Source: Gambelia wislizenii
Lineage: Eukaryota > Chordata > Lepidosauria > Squamata > Crotaphytidae
Assembly: GCA_030847615.1 (NCBI GenBank)
Contig: JAUMIR010000003.1
Coordinates: 289,038,265-289,102,264 of the forward strand
Length of the DNA stretch: 64,000 nucleotides
Direction of reading: 5' to 3'
The notes under the pieces were generated by a model, which did no database searches, was not told the DNA's origin, and worked only from the letters and a program-made list of their open reading frames with translations. A program made the position numbers and the translations under genes. Shown here piece after piece: positions 20,998 through 31,556 of this stretch (positions are counted from its first letter, which is position 1; each line of letters starts with the position of its first letter).

Positions 20998-23340
20998 ATG
21001 GAATCATAGAACTGGAAGGGCCATGTGGACCATCAAGTCCAACCCTCTGCTCAGTGCAGTGTCTCCAGCTAAAGCACCCCCAGTAGGTAGCTGTTCAGCC
21101 TCTTTTTGAAAATGTCCACCCCACCACCTTTAGGCAAATGGTTCCATTACTGAACCACTTTTAGTGACAGTAAGTTCGCTCTGATGTTCAATCAAAATCT
21201 ACCCTCCTTTAACTTAAAACCATTACACATAGTTCTACCCTCTGGGCCATCAAAGGACAGGCCTGCACCCCCCTCTTTGTGACAACCCTTCAGGTATTTA
21301 AAGAGTTTACAGTACAATCCCCATATCCATGGGGGTTACGATCCTGTAGATACGAGAAACCGCAGATAATAGTGAACCCTATTAAAATGAATGACTTCTG
21401 GCCCTAGCATACCATAGAGTCATGATGGAGGACCTAGAGATTCCTAGAGAGAACACCTCTCTAGGTGTCTTCTAGGCTCTCCAGCTCAACTCTATGGCCA
21501 GCTTCCAATGGAAGCATACCATGGAATCGTGCAGGAGAACCCAGAAGATGCCTAGAGAGAACATATTTTTTCAGATGCAGGTAAGCGAGTCCACAGGTAC
21601 CTGCAGATACTGGGGTTGTACTGTAATCATGTCACCCCTCAGTATTCTCTTCACTAAGCTGAACATGCCTGGCTCCTTCAACTATTTCTCATGTTTTATT
21701 CCCCATACCTATCATCCTTGTTGCCCTCCTTTGAACCCTTCCTACTTGTCTATATCCTTCTTAAAATGAGGCATCTATAACTGAATGCAGTACTCCAGAT
21801 GAGGCTTGGCCAGCATAGAATATAGTGGGACTATGACTTACCTTGACTTGGAAACTTGGCTTCTATCAATGCAGGCTAAAATAGCATTCTCCCTCTTTGC
21901 TGCTGCATCACACTGCTGCTTCATGTTCAGCAATAATCTTAAGGTCTTTGCACATATAATACTGCTGAGCCATGTTTACCCCCTCATCCTATACCTGTGC
22001 AATTGATTTTGCATCCTAAATGTAGAATTTTGTATTTTTCTCTACTGAATTTCATTTTATTAATTTCTGCCCAATTTTCTGGCTTATCTAGGTCCTTTTG
22101 AATTCTGTTCCTATCTTCTGGTGTTTTAGCCACCCCTCCCAGTTTGCATAATCTGCAAACTTGATAAGAATTTCCTCCACCCTGTCTTCTAAGTCATTGA
22201 TAAACACGTTGAAAAGTAATGGCCTTAGGACAGAACCCTGAGACACTCCACTTGAGTCCTCCTTCTGGTTTGATGATAGCTCTTCAAACATGGTTTTCCA
22301 ACCAATTATGGGTCCATCTGATGCTGTTTCCATCTATTCCATATTTAATCAGTTTGCTAATCAAAACATTACGGAGGACCTTATTAAATGCTTTTTTGAA
22401 ATCCAGATACATACATCTACAGCTTTTCCACATCTACTAAACTAGTGATATGATAAAAAAAATAAGATTAATTTGATAGGATTTGTTCTTGACAAGCCCA
22501 TGCTGGCTTCTACTGTTCACTACATTGCCATCAAGATACAGACAGATGGACAGACAGAAAGACAGTATAATCCATTCTAATAGTTTTCCAGGTGTTGAAG
22601 TCAGGCTGACTGGTCTGGATCATATTTTTTACTTTGTTTTTGAAGAGAGGAACAATATTTGCTCATCTCCATCTTCTGGCATCTCCAAGATTTCTAAAAA
22701 AGTGATGGCAAGTTGTTCTGCAAGTACATTAGCAAGTTCCGTCAATACTCTGGGATACAGTTCATTTGGCCCTGTAGATTTGAACTCATTCAGGTTAACA
22801 AGTGATTCCTGACTAACTTCTTAGCAATCTTGATTTAGTACATTCTGGATTCCTTGCCAAGATCTCTGCTGATGCATGGAAGCACACAGTCTTCTTTTTT
22901 GGGAAAAACTGAAGCAAAATAGGTATTGAGCAGTTTGCCTTTTCACAGTTTGCTAACTGTGATCTGTTAGCATTTTACCATCCTTGTTGAGCAGCAGTCA
23001 CAACATTTCCTTGGTCATTCTCTTGCTGTGAAAATATTTGAAAAAAACAACTCTTTTTATTGTTTTCTGCTTCCCTAGCCAGTCTCTACTCATTTTGAGC
23101 TTTAGCTTTCATTAAACTATTCCTGCAAGCTTCTTTTTCCTTCCTTGGTGATTTGTCCTTCCTTCCATTCTTTATTCATGTCCTCCCCCCCCCCCGTTTT
23201 CACTTTCTCCTTAAGTTGGCTTAAGGAGCCACATTGGCTTTTTCAGATGTTTCAGATGTGCTTTTAGCAACTATTTCTTCATGAAATCCTAGTCATGCTT
23301 GGTGTCTTTTTCCTGTAGCATCTCTAGATGCTAACGAGGG
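20998..23340 (-). mobile_element. CR1-type LINE relic, antisense
   Basis: Starts with degenerate tail octamers ('catggaatcatagaac') and a 3' UTR block, then antisense ORF2. The frame 22333-22088 carries 'GVSQGSVLRPLLFNVFINDL' and 'ILIKFADY', the RT motif B to C region; the catalytic FADD has become FADY. Further antisense ORF2 sequence runs through 22600-22830 ('...LNEFKSTGPNE...' region) to about 23340. A pogo-like MITE interrupts it at 21310-21623. It is close in subfamily to the plus-strand relic at 59150-60700 and distinct from the better preserved CR1 at 45199. Confidence 0.8.
21310..21623. mobile_element. pogo/Tigger-like MITE inserted in CR1
   Basis: A 314-bp unit flanked by TA on both sides (21308-21309 and 21624-21625). 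The termini CAGTACAATCCCCATATCC and the complementary GATACTGGGGTTGTACTG form inverted repeats of about 24 bp with a few mismatches. TA duplication plus CAGT-type ends fit the pogo/Tigger branch of Tc1/mariner. The CR1 sequence 'caggtatttaaagag' and 'atcatgtcacccctcag' on either side would be nearly contiguous without it. No transposase inside. Confidence 0.8.
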
Positions 23341-24238
23341 TTTGCTTGCTACATGCCCAGTCTTCAGTAGTTGCCAGTAAAAAGTTTTGTGATTGTGTAT
23401 TGAAAACCAATAGTCAATCATTTTTCGATGGTATGCCTGGAAGAATGAAATGTGGGTCTTAAGTCTGTAGGGCTCTAATTGTGCCAGATTTTGTAAACTG
23501 AAACCAATAGTTTGAATGCTCTAAGGAAAGAGGAAAGATTCCAAAGTAATGCTGTCCCAGCAAATCTTTTTAGTAAGAGATCAGAAGCTCTTGGGAAATT
23601 CATTTTTAGACCCATAGGTCCAGTGCATCCTGTGTAGAGGTTAAACTTCTTGCAAATGTAGAATTAATCATATCACAGAAGCTTTATTACATTTAATGGT
23701 AAGGAGAAAACAGATCATTTCAAGACTGACACAAATTCTGTTTAAAATGAAACAAATTCTACATCTGAGAAGAGAAACATATTTCTACAATGTGAAAGGG
23801 CTCAGGAACTCAATAATGATTTGACACAGTTTCAACCCACTTATATGTTTCCTCTTATCCTATTTAAAACATCCATACACAATGTCACATGCATTCTTTG
23901 TTCCCTCAGATATCTGTTATTTGATTTGATTGATTTGCTACTCAGGGTTAGGAATCTGAAAATACATTGTTCAGCTTTGAGAGCAAGCCCATGTGGATTA
24001 CACATTTTGATGGTCCAGAGGGTAGCATCAGTCAAAAATGTATTTCTTCCCCCTTTACCCAGTTACAAGTCAGAAAGTCAGCCTCAAAGTATGGATAATC
24101 TGCTACTGTCATCCATAGTACAAACAAAAGCTACTGAATGAACATATGAATGGATTTTATACGACTTGTCATATTGAAGGCTCTGGCTATCTTGCCTAAA
24201 TACAGTATTTACTTTTGTCAAGCTGGCTGGCTTCTGTG
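23341..24238. other. No feature recognised
   Basis: AT-rich DNA. The 106-codon frame at 23821-24141 (plus) overlaps a 64-codon antisense frame; neither resembles a known family. Confidence 0.4.
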
Positions 24239-24263
24239 ATAATATAATATAATATAATATAAA
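24239..24263 (+). repeat. (TATAA)n microsatellite
   Basis: About five tandem units of ataat/tataa. Confidence 0.9.
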
Positions 24264-24288
24264 TTTTAAAATATGTAGTTTATGTTCT

Positions 24289-24535
24289 GAGAGCCAGTAT
24301 ATTCTGGTGTTTGAGCATTGGCTTACAGCTCTGAAAACTAGAACTTCCTCACACACACACACACACCCGCTTGGTCATGGAAACCCACTTGGTGACCCTG
24401 GGCATGTCACACATTCTCAGCCTCAGAGGAAGGCAAGGGCAAAGCCCTTCTGAACAAATCTTGCAAAAAAAACCCCATGATAGGTTCATCTTAGGGTCAC
24501 CATATGTCGGAAATGACTTGAAGGCACACAAAAAT
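24289..24535 (+). mobile_element. tRNA-derived SINE with internal (CA)n
   Basis: Sense copy. The head 'gagagccagtatattctggtgtttgagcattgg' carries a worn box A; the box B region is replaced or expanded by (CA)n at about 24351-24367. The body follows: 'catggaaacccacttggtgaccctgggcatgtcac', 'cagaggaaggcaagggcaaa', 'aaaaccccatgataggttcatcttagggtcaccatatgtcgg'. The tail is 'aaatgacttgaaggcacacaa'. The tail matches the 3' end of the RTE-like LINE near 30700, the usual sign of shared LINE machinery. Confidence 0.9.
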
Positions 24536-24629
24536 AGCAGTATGTGTTTAAAGTTTTACTTGGGTTTATTGTTTAATGCTTTTTAAATTTTTGTACCGTA
24601 TATTGTTTTAGCTAATCTGTTTTAATTTA

Positions 24630-25060
24630 GGACTTTATCAGAAGTGGCAAAAATTGCATGATTGTGATGTCATGGTAGCACAAATGGGTCCCCCTATCAC
24701 ATGATGTCATCTTTGTGTGGTCAAACTGTGCTTCAACCATGAATAAGGTGTCACTTTTAATTGATGGGACAAGCTGTCAATAGCTCTCAATATTGCTTTT
24801 TTTTGCAATACTGAAGAGAGTGCGAAAACACATCCCACTGTAATTGCAAGATTACAGTGAATGAGCAGCCCTCTTTCACCATCCCCAGTGAGAAAACTTC
24901 TGGGTGAGAGCATGAAAACTATTCCCAGGACACTCTTTTTATGAACTGCCCTAGTTTGCATGTTTTAAGGTTTGTTTAAGTGTTTGTGTGTTTGTTTACT
25001 TTGCAAATTAAGCTTTTTTGGGGGGGGGGGTTATAAGCACATTCACATGGGTTTGGCCAC
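24630..25060 (-). mobile_element. Harbinger-like MITE, diverged, reverse orientation
   Basis: GGACTTTATCAGA at 24630 preceded by TTA matches the terminus of the copy at 34853-35423. The following order ('taattgatgg', 'caatagct', 'tattgctttttt', then 'gtttgtttaagtgtttgtgtgtttg') mirrors the reverse complement of that copy. The far end is not recognisable, so the right border is approximate. Confidence 0.5.
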
Positions 25061-26214
25061 TGAGTCTGTCTTAGTTTCTGAAGGGTTGTCTAGATGGTGA
25101 AAAAACCCTAATAGAAATTGCAGAGAAAAATTCTTGTCCCAATGAGATTCCATGGTGATTTGCCTTATTCTGAAGGAGGGGGCCTAAAAACTCTAAAAAC
25201 TTTATGGCTTTTCCTGAGATTTTTTAAAAAATGTGTGGAAATACACATTACTGCTTGTTTGGACATCCATTTCACCCTGCAGCACATTTTCAGCGAGGTC
25301 AGAAGTGGAAAGCTGATTGATCAGATGTGTGTGGGGAGTGGGCTTGCTGACAATGAAGTGGCCAGAAGTGCCATTTTGGAATTTTGCATTGCTGATCATA
25401 TGCTTTTTTTGGCCTGGGAATGTGCTAGCATCCAGTAAAGCTGTTGCAACAAGGGAGATTTTATTTTTAGACAGCCCAATTTCTAGTCTCAGTCATACTA
25501 TTCTAATAGCTACCTCCATATTTCAGTGCCCAAACATTTAGTGGTTAATGCTACCATTTCTTCAGTCTCCCAGTCTCCCGATTCAGAATAAAACCAGAAA
25601 TTTCTGCACATGAGGATACCTGAATATCTCTTCATGGAAAGAAAAAAAAAACCAGTGACAGAAGCTTCAGAGGTGTGTGTGTTTTTTTTTTTAACAAGCT
25701 TTCTGCATAGCATCTGTAATCTGATAAGGAGGATATAGTCTTTACCATCTTTCTGGAGATGTCTGGAAGTAGAAGAAAGAAAATACCAAATTCCAGGTGA
25801 CACACTGACCATATAAGGCATGATAAGTTCAAAGAGCCAACTACATAGTTTTTAGCAACTGCAGCAAGCATAGGGGGACAGTTTTGCTCCTGCAGTGGGC
25901 AACACCTCCCTGGTTTTGGCCATTTGTCAACTGAAAATGAAGCCATAAGTGACTGATTTTTTCATACTTTTTTTTTAATGTTAGCAGATTATGGCTGTTT
26001 AGATTGGCTGAAAAAGCCAGATTTTTACTTACTTTTGAAGCAGCCTGGGGGCTTTTTGGAAAGGGGGGGCAACCTAGGAAGTCACAAAAAAGCCCCTGAG
26101 CCCATGGCTTGCACTTTCCCTATCCCAGGTGAGCGATTACCCTGAGAGATTAAAAGGGGATTGGGTCCTTACTGGAAGCCATTATATACCTGTTGTGAAG
26201 CTTCCCCTAGACAG
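25061..26214. other. No feature recognised
   Basis: Contains 'gggttgtctagatggtg' near 25084, similar to the 'tctagatg/tctacac' ends of other MITEs here, but no partner end was found. Poly-T tracts occur at 25680-25692 and 25970. Confidence 0.35.
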
Positions 26215-26306
26215 CTGGTCAGCTGCAGTGTGAACAGAATGTTGGACTTGGCAGGCCATTGATCTGGCCCAGCATGGATCTTCTGATATTCTTATGAGAT
26301 GTACAT
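26215..26306 (+). mobile_element. CR1/L3-like LINE 3' tip
   Basis: 'agaatgttggacttggcaggccattgatctggcccagcatggatcttctgatattcttatg' is the recognisable 3' tip of another CR1-group subfamily ending in TTCTTATG-type units (recognised from the 'gatccagcagggctcttctta' pattern). Very short and diverged. Confidence 0.55.
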
Positions 26307-26339
26307 GTGTAGATTTTATGTTGGGGACTCATGCTTTGT

Positions 26340-26525
26340 TACCCAAATGGGTGGGGGTGCCTTAGAACCCCACATGTGATATTAATATTTGGGGAAATTA
26401 TTATTTGCTCAAATGGAATGCTGCAAGAGGCGGGTAACTTCGGAACCTTTTCACCTATGTATACCAGTACTAACTGCAGAGAACTCCAGGTTAAAGTGAA
26501 GTAAATGGTATTTTTTGAGAAATAA
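26340..26525 (+). repeat. Unclassified interspersed repeat, copy 2 (see 11780)
   Basis: Same orientation and order of shared blocks as 11780-11995, including 'acttcggaaccttttcacctatgtatacc' and 'ccaggttaaagtgaagtaaatgg'. The two copies diverge outside these limits. No terminal inverted repeat or target duplication was visible. Confidence 0.6.
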
Positions 26526-26562
26526 CACAGAAGGCAATCACACATTTAATCACACAGCCCTA

Positions 26563-26886
26563 TTTAAGTATTTGAAGGGGTGTCACATTGAAGATGGAGC
26601 AATCTTGTTTTCTGCTGCTCCAGAAACTAGAACACGGAACAATGGATGAAAGCTCCAGGAACAGAGATTCCACCTCAACATTAGGAGGAACTTTCTGACA
26701 GTAAGATCTTTTCGGCAGTGGAACACACTCCCTTGGAGCGTTGTAGGGTCTCCTTCCTTGGAGGTCTTTAAACAGAGTCTGGGTGGCCATCTATCAGGGA
26801 TGCTTTGATCGTGATTTCCTGTATGACAGCAGGTTGGACTGGATGGCCCTTGTGGTCTCTTCCAACTCTTCAATTCTATGATTCTA
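26563..26886 (+). mobile_element. CR1 LINE 3' end
   Basis: Sense 3' part of the same CR1 family as 45199-50170: ORF2 C-terminal coding relic ('gtatttgaaggggtgtcacattgaagatgg', 'ggaacacactcccttgga', 'ctttgatcgtgatttcctg') followed by the 3' UTR 'ggttggactggatggcccttgtggtctcttccaac' and octamer tail 'attctatgattctac'. 5'-truncated at about 26563. No frame is intact. Confidence 0.9.
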
Positions 26887-26889
26887 CCT

Positions 26890-28855
26890 TTGATTTGCAG
26901 TTAAAAAACAACCCTGTGCACAGGTTACAACATGCTGAGAATAATAACATGAGTAATTCACTCTTGGCCACTATGTTGATTTGCAAGCACAGCTATGTGT
27001 GAACTTCAAACACATAGCTTCGCATACCAGCAATTTTGCCAATGGGCTGTGGAGGCAAATGAACACTGCTGTGGTTTTGCATTAATGCTCAGCAATCAGC
27101 ATTATATCTTCTCATCTAGACAATCCCTCAGAATGCAAGGAAATAATTGGAAAGAAAGGAAAACTTTTTTTAATTAAATAAAATATACTAGAAAGAGGTC
27201 AAAACATAATTATATTCCATCTCTCTTCATTTTTATGGGAAAAAAGATTTTTGTTCTCTACTGCTTCGTCATGGACAGCCATGAGACCAAGCAATTTCTT
27301 TCAGAAAAATGGTAAGTTGTGTGATACATTCAAACATCAGAGGTGTCCCTGAGAGCAACATTTAACCAATTCCTGAAACTAGTCCAATTAGCCTCAATAT
27401 TTGCTCAGGGGTTTTTTGATATCATTTTTTTTGCCTCAATAATATGTCAAAATAACAGTAAAGATGCAACATGATTCAGAATGAGATATTTATTTGTAAA
27501 CCTCTTCAACTTCCCTTGCTTTCTTCATGATTTAAAAATCTTTTTTCTCATGAAAATATGCAAATGTCCATTAGATGGTATAGGTCCGCTCTCATCAATT
27601 GCCATTATGACAGTAACAAGGACTAGTTTTATTGCCAGGGAAGGAATGTGTGGCACTTTCAAAATGTATCCTTTAATTATTTTTGCCAGTTCATATTGTG
27701 TTTGACTCTGGCAAAGGGAAACCTGCACTTCCTTCACAGCTCATAATTAGAGAAGGAATGGAAGAAATGTTCCAGAAACCATGATAGTGGAAAAGACTAA
27801 CAGCATACTTTCCATATTTTAATTGTAGGTTTTGTTAAAGCAGCCCTTGCAAATCCAGCAAGTTGTCTTTATACCCAAGCCAGTGTGTTTATTTTTCTGA
27901 ATATGAAACTTTCAGCAGTTTCTAAGCTTTACATGAAGTAGAACTGGAAAAAAACATCTTACAGAAAACATTATAAGAACACCAACATTTCCAAGCCCTC
28001 TTTTTAATGGTAACAATGGGATCTTAACTGAGCATTCAAATATTTTCCCATAAATGAAACAACATTCCCAATAGATGTTACTTTGTAACCTTCAGCTCTG
28101 TGTTGAAGCATGGGGTATATTTACAGTTTTTCTACCAACATGACATCCACATGGTACATAATCATCATCTGAGTTTAATGCATACAATTATGAAGATCAT
28201 TGTTACTTTCACATTAAGAGACTCTGTACCTCATAACAATTAATCAATGTGATGGCAGCAATCCAGGAAAAAATGTAATTTGGCTTATTTTAGCCAGGGT
28301 ATGTATCGGTTTAAAGAGGGAAGCCATTTTTCATGGTTTATGTCACTAATGGAGTGCCAAACTATAACTGTAAGAAAGCTAGGCTAGCTATTTATAGCCT
28401 AGCGCAGAAATGGGAGCAGTTGTTTAACACCCTTTTGTTCTGTATGTAATGCTGATTCTGGTATTTAAAAGAAACAGACACTTAGACATGTCAGACATAT
28501 GGATCTTAAAAAGTATTACACACTAGGGAACCAGGAAATTACTTCTGGAATTGCACTGTAGGCCTCTTACTGCTTTAGAATAAGTCAGGATGGGTATCTA
28601 TGGGAGAGGTGATTGTCTGAATGTGTCCTAACACCAAAAACTACCAGCATGTTGCAAGTGACTTGATAAGCTCTGTCTTTCATATCCAAGATTCTTATAG
28701 AATCAAGTGGAAATTTATCTTGATTTTAATTTTCAATTAATATATAAATTTTAAAAAGGGCACTGCTTCCTAAAATGTGATGAATACTAATAAACTAAAT
28801 ATTTGAAAACTTGCAATGGTGGTTTCAAGTGTCAGGGCAGTCAAGTTACTCTGGT
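26890..28855. other. No feature recognised; AT-rich apparently unique DNA
   Basis: I see no repeats or exons in this 2-kb stretch. The region around 28050-28350 appears non-repetitive. Open frames reach 74 codons only. Confidence 0.4.
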
Positions 28856-28951
28856 TTTGAACTTTACAGGAACTAACCAGTCCTCAAGAAAGGGGACACC
28901 AGGGTTTGAAGTAACCATGGGACCATTACATTAATCTTCCATGCAAGCAAA

Positions 28952-29640
28952 ATGGTGCTCAGAATTCTGCAAAGATTTTTATCATGTATGGATCAAGAAA
29001 TGCCAGATTTCCAAGCTGGGTTCAGGAAAGGAAGAGGCACTAGGGATCATATTGCAAATGTATGTTGGATAATGGAGTGCACCAAAGAATTTCAGAAGAA
29101 AATCAGTCTGTTCCTTATAGATTGTAGCAACGCCTTTGATTGTGTAGATCATGAAAATCTTTGGATTACTATTAAAGTAATGGGAACCTTTGGTTGTCTG
29201 GATGAATAACTTATATTCAGGACAGAATATGGAGAAACAGAATGGTTTTCATTTGGCAAGGGGGTCAAGCAAGGCTGCATTTTATCACCCTGTCAGTGTA
29301 ACTTATATGCTTAACGTATCATACATAAAGCAGTGTTAGACCTGGAGGCATGAAAATTGGAGGAAGGAACACCAACAATTTAAGATAAGATATGTAGATG
29401 ACACCATATTAGGGAATAGTGACTTGGAATGATTATTGAAGAAAGTCAAGGAAGAAAGTGCAAAGGCAACTTTATATGTAAGAAAGCAAAAGTAATGACT
29501 GCAGATAATTTACATAACTTTAAAAGTAGATAATGAAGATATTGAAATTGTTCAAGATTTTCCATACCTTAGCTCAGTCCTTAATCAGAATGGAGACTGC
29601 AGTCAAGAAATCAGAAGAAGACTACGACTTGGAAAGGCAG
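28952..29640 (+). pseudogene. RTE-type reverse transcriptase fragment
   Basis: The first 85 codons (28952-29209) include 'FQAGFRKGRGTRDHIANV' and 'FLIDCSNAFDCVDHENLW', the RT fingers and motif A (the catalytic Asp of the 'DCSNAFD' block) typical of RTE/BovB. After a stop, other frames carry 'GVKQGCILSPCQ.NLY' (motif B) and the catalytic box 'RYVDDTIL', with YVDD encoded at 29391-29402. The later 'DGDCSQEIRRRLRLGKAAMKKL' fits the thumb. Multiple stops make it non-functional although the YVDD itself is intact. Confidence 0.8.
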
Positions 29641-29764
29641 CTATGAAGAAACTAGTCAAGACCCTGAAATATACAGCTATGGGGCTGACTGCACTCCAAA
29701 GAAAAGCAGCAAGGCAGCAAGAACATTCCATCTTCCATGCTGCCTTACTGCATGATGTTGTCAT

Positions 29765-29885
29765 TTTTTGTTCCAGTCCCATGACGAACAAAGGTAAAAC
29801 CATGTCTTTTTGCTAACCAGAAAAACCTGTTAGCAAAAAGACAGTTTTAGTTTGGACCCTCACGGGACCAGAATGAAAGAACACA
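29765..29885. mobile_element. Hairpin element with a perfect 15-bp inner stem
   Basis: TGTCTTTTTGCTAAC (29803-29817) and GTTAGCAAAAAGACA (29829-29843) are exact reverse complements around an 11-base loop. Similarity extends outward imperfectly for about 35 more bases per arm ('ttccagtcccatga' versus the reverse complement of 'cacgggaccagaa'). It sits inside the RTE relic, so it is probably a small foldback MITE. Confidence 0.6.
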
Positions 29886-29898
29886 GGAAGAATGATTA

Positions 29899-30102
29899 CA
29901 GTTGTCCCTTCACATTTGCTGGGGTTTGGTTCCAGGACCCCCCGTGAATACCCAAATCCGTGAATACTCAAGTCCCATTATATGCAATGGCATAGCAAAA
30001 TTGTGTCCCTTATATAAGATGGCAAAATCAAGGTTTGCTATTTGGATTATTATTTTTTTAAGAATATTTTCAAGCCATGGATAGTTAAATCCATAAATAT
30101 GC
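29899..30102 (+). mobile_element. Tigger/pogo-like DNA transposon fragment
   Basis: Begins CAGTTGTCCCTTCACATTTG right after TA (29897-29898), then 'ggtttggttccaggaccccc', 'aatacccaaatccgtgaatactcaagtccc' and 'tataagatggcaaaatcaagg', the layout of Tigger7/MER44-type elements known from mammals. The right end is degraded near 'ccatggatagttaaatccat'. No transposase. Confidence 0.75.
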
Positions 30103-30199
30103 ACAGAAGACAGAACATTCCTGCTGCCTTGCTTCTTTTCTTTGGAGTGTGCTAAGCCTCTATATAATTGAATACTAAATTTAGGATTGTCCATGCAGT

Positions 30200-30716
30200 C
30201 ATATTTCCAATTTCTATGTATGGTTGTGAAAGCTGGATAGGAAGAAAATAAACTCATTTGAAATGTGGTACTGGAGAAGAATTCTACAGATACAATGGAA
30301 ACCTAAAAAGACAAATAAATGGGTCCTAGAGCAAATCAAGCCCCAACTCTCCCTAGAAGCCAAGGTGACTAAATGGGGACTATTGTTCTTTGGCCATATC
30401 ATAAGAAGACATGACTCACTAGAAAGATAATAATGCTTGATAAGGCCTTAGAAGGAGGGAAAGGCAAACTCCCTCTGAACTAATTCTGCCAAGAAAACCC
30501 CATGGTAGGTTCACCTTAGGGTTGCCAGGGGTCAGAAATGACTTGAAGACACACAACAAGGTAGAAGGCAGAAGAAAAAGAGGAAGACTGCATTCCAGAT
30601 GGGTAGACTCAACCAAGGAAACCACAGCCCTGATTCTGCAAGACCTGAGCATGCCTGTTGATGATAGGGTGACTTGGAGGTCTCTTATTCATAGAGTCAC
30701 CATAAGTCAAAGTTGA
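30200..30716 (+). pseudogene. RTE LINE ORF C-terminal region
   Basis: Broken frames encode the region after the RT: 'ISMYGCESWIG', 'FEMWYWRRILQIQW', 'LEQIKPQLSLEAK' and 'FFGHIIRRHDSLER' (about 30205-30425), then, beyond the inserted SINE segment, 'GRRKRGRLHSRWVDSTKETT' and 'VDDRVTWRSLIHRVT' ending at a stop at 30716. This order is diagnostic of RTE/BovB-type ORF2 C-termini. Confidence 0.75.
30440..30560 (+). mobile_element. tRNA-derived SINE, 3' half
   Basis: Contains 'ggcaaactccctctgaactaattctgccaagaaaaccccatggtaggttcaccttagggttgcc' and the tail 'gtcagaaatgacttgaagacacacaacaag'. It corresponds to the second half of 24289-24535 and lies within the C-terminal coding part of the RTE relic, which resumes at about 30560. 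Confidence 0.8.
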
Positions 30717-30895
30717 TTTGATGGCACTTAACAAGTACAGATCCAAGGTGCTGAACCCTGTTTTCAAAATAAAGTCAACACTTTGAACAACTCATTTAAA
30801 GTTCTGACTGAAACCTGCTGGTTTCATTCTTCTACTGACCTCAGAGCTGGCAGCTGCCACTGAAAGGACTACAGACAAATACCAGGCGAGTGAAA

Positions 30896-31508
30896 GGAGA
30901 TTATCAGATGGGGACAAAAATAGCATCCCTGTCTCACTATCTCCTCTCCCACCCCTCTCCCGTCCCTGTCCTGGAATAATAACCCTAAATTTCAGACCTA
31001 CCTTTTAGTGTGACATTCCCTCTCCCCAGCAGTCCAGGAGTGAATGGAGCTCGAATGGAGCCCCATTCACTTCCTGGAATGGAAATCCCAGCATTCTCGC
31101 AAGAGGACAATCATGCGGGAAATTAAAAAAAAAATCAAACTAAAAGACAAAAAAATAACAGTAAGCACAAAAACACACTTAAAAAATCTTGAGTAACTGG
31201 GAGGGTACAAAAAAGTGTGTCAATTATCTCAATGTCCAAATCGTACCCGGAAGTGTTTGGCACGGACCTCCCAGTAACGCTGGTATTGCACCAATACAAC
31301 GGGGCATCTTTTCACTCACTCATTATTCTCTCATAGAAATGGAATGGAGGATCTATTCGCAGCTTAGCCTGTGAACAGAAAGGAGCACCTATGGAACAGA
31401 AGCAGCATGGGAGCATAACGATATGGGGACGATGTCATCTGAAAGGTAAGCCCTTTAGCTATCTCCTGGTGTTTGTGTAATGCCATATTTACAAGGTCTG
31501 ATAATCTC
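30896..31508 (+). mobile_element. PIF/Harbinger-like MITE, complete (copy B)
   Basis: The termini GGAGATTATCAGA (30896) and TCTGATAATCTC (ending 31508) are inverted repeats. Inside are a pyrimidine-rich left arm with 'cctcccgtccctgtcctgg'-like sequence, 'cattctcgcaagagg', an A-rich centre and 'ggatctattcgcagctt', shared with the copies at 1, 34853 and 50357. No open frame suggests a transposase. Flanks read 'aaa|' and '|aag', so the 3-bp duplication is not clean here. Confidence 0.8.
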
Positions 31509-31556
31509 AAAGATTAATCCTGACAGTTCAATTATTTTGATATCTGTTAACCCACC

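Larger units (their letters stand above)
28860..30745 (+). mobile_element. RTE/BovB-like LINE relic, interrupted
   Basis: Plus-strand remnant of an RTE-clade LINE. RT pieces lie at 28952-29640, the post-RT C-terminus at 30200-30430 and 30560-30716, and a 3' end near 30745 ('gtcaaagttgatttgatggcacttaacaag'). Interruptions are a hairpin element (29765-29885), a Tigger fragment (29899-30102) and a SINE segment (30440-30560). BovB-like RTEs are common in squamates and known for cross-species transfer; whether this is BovB proper or another RTE needs a nucleotide search. Confidence 0.75.

Noticed and set aside
23821..24141. 106-codon open frame
   Set aside because: No similarity, no start or splice context, and a comparable antisense frame; chance in AT-rich DNA.
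30896..31512. TIR GAGATTATCAGA with 4-5 bp duplications, suggesting another superfamily
   Set aside because: Adding one base to the terminus gives 3-bp duplications in copies C and D (TAA, TCA), which is more consistent across copies.
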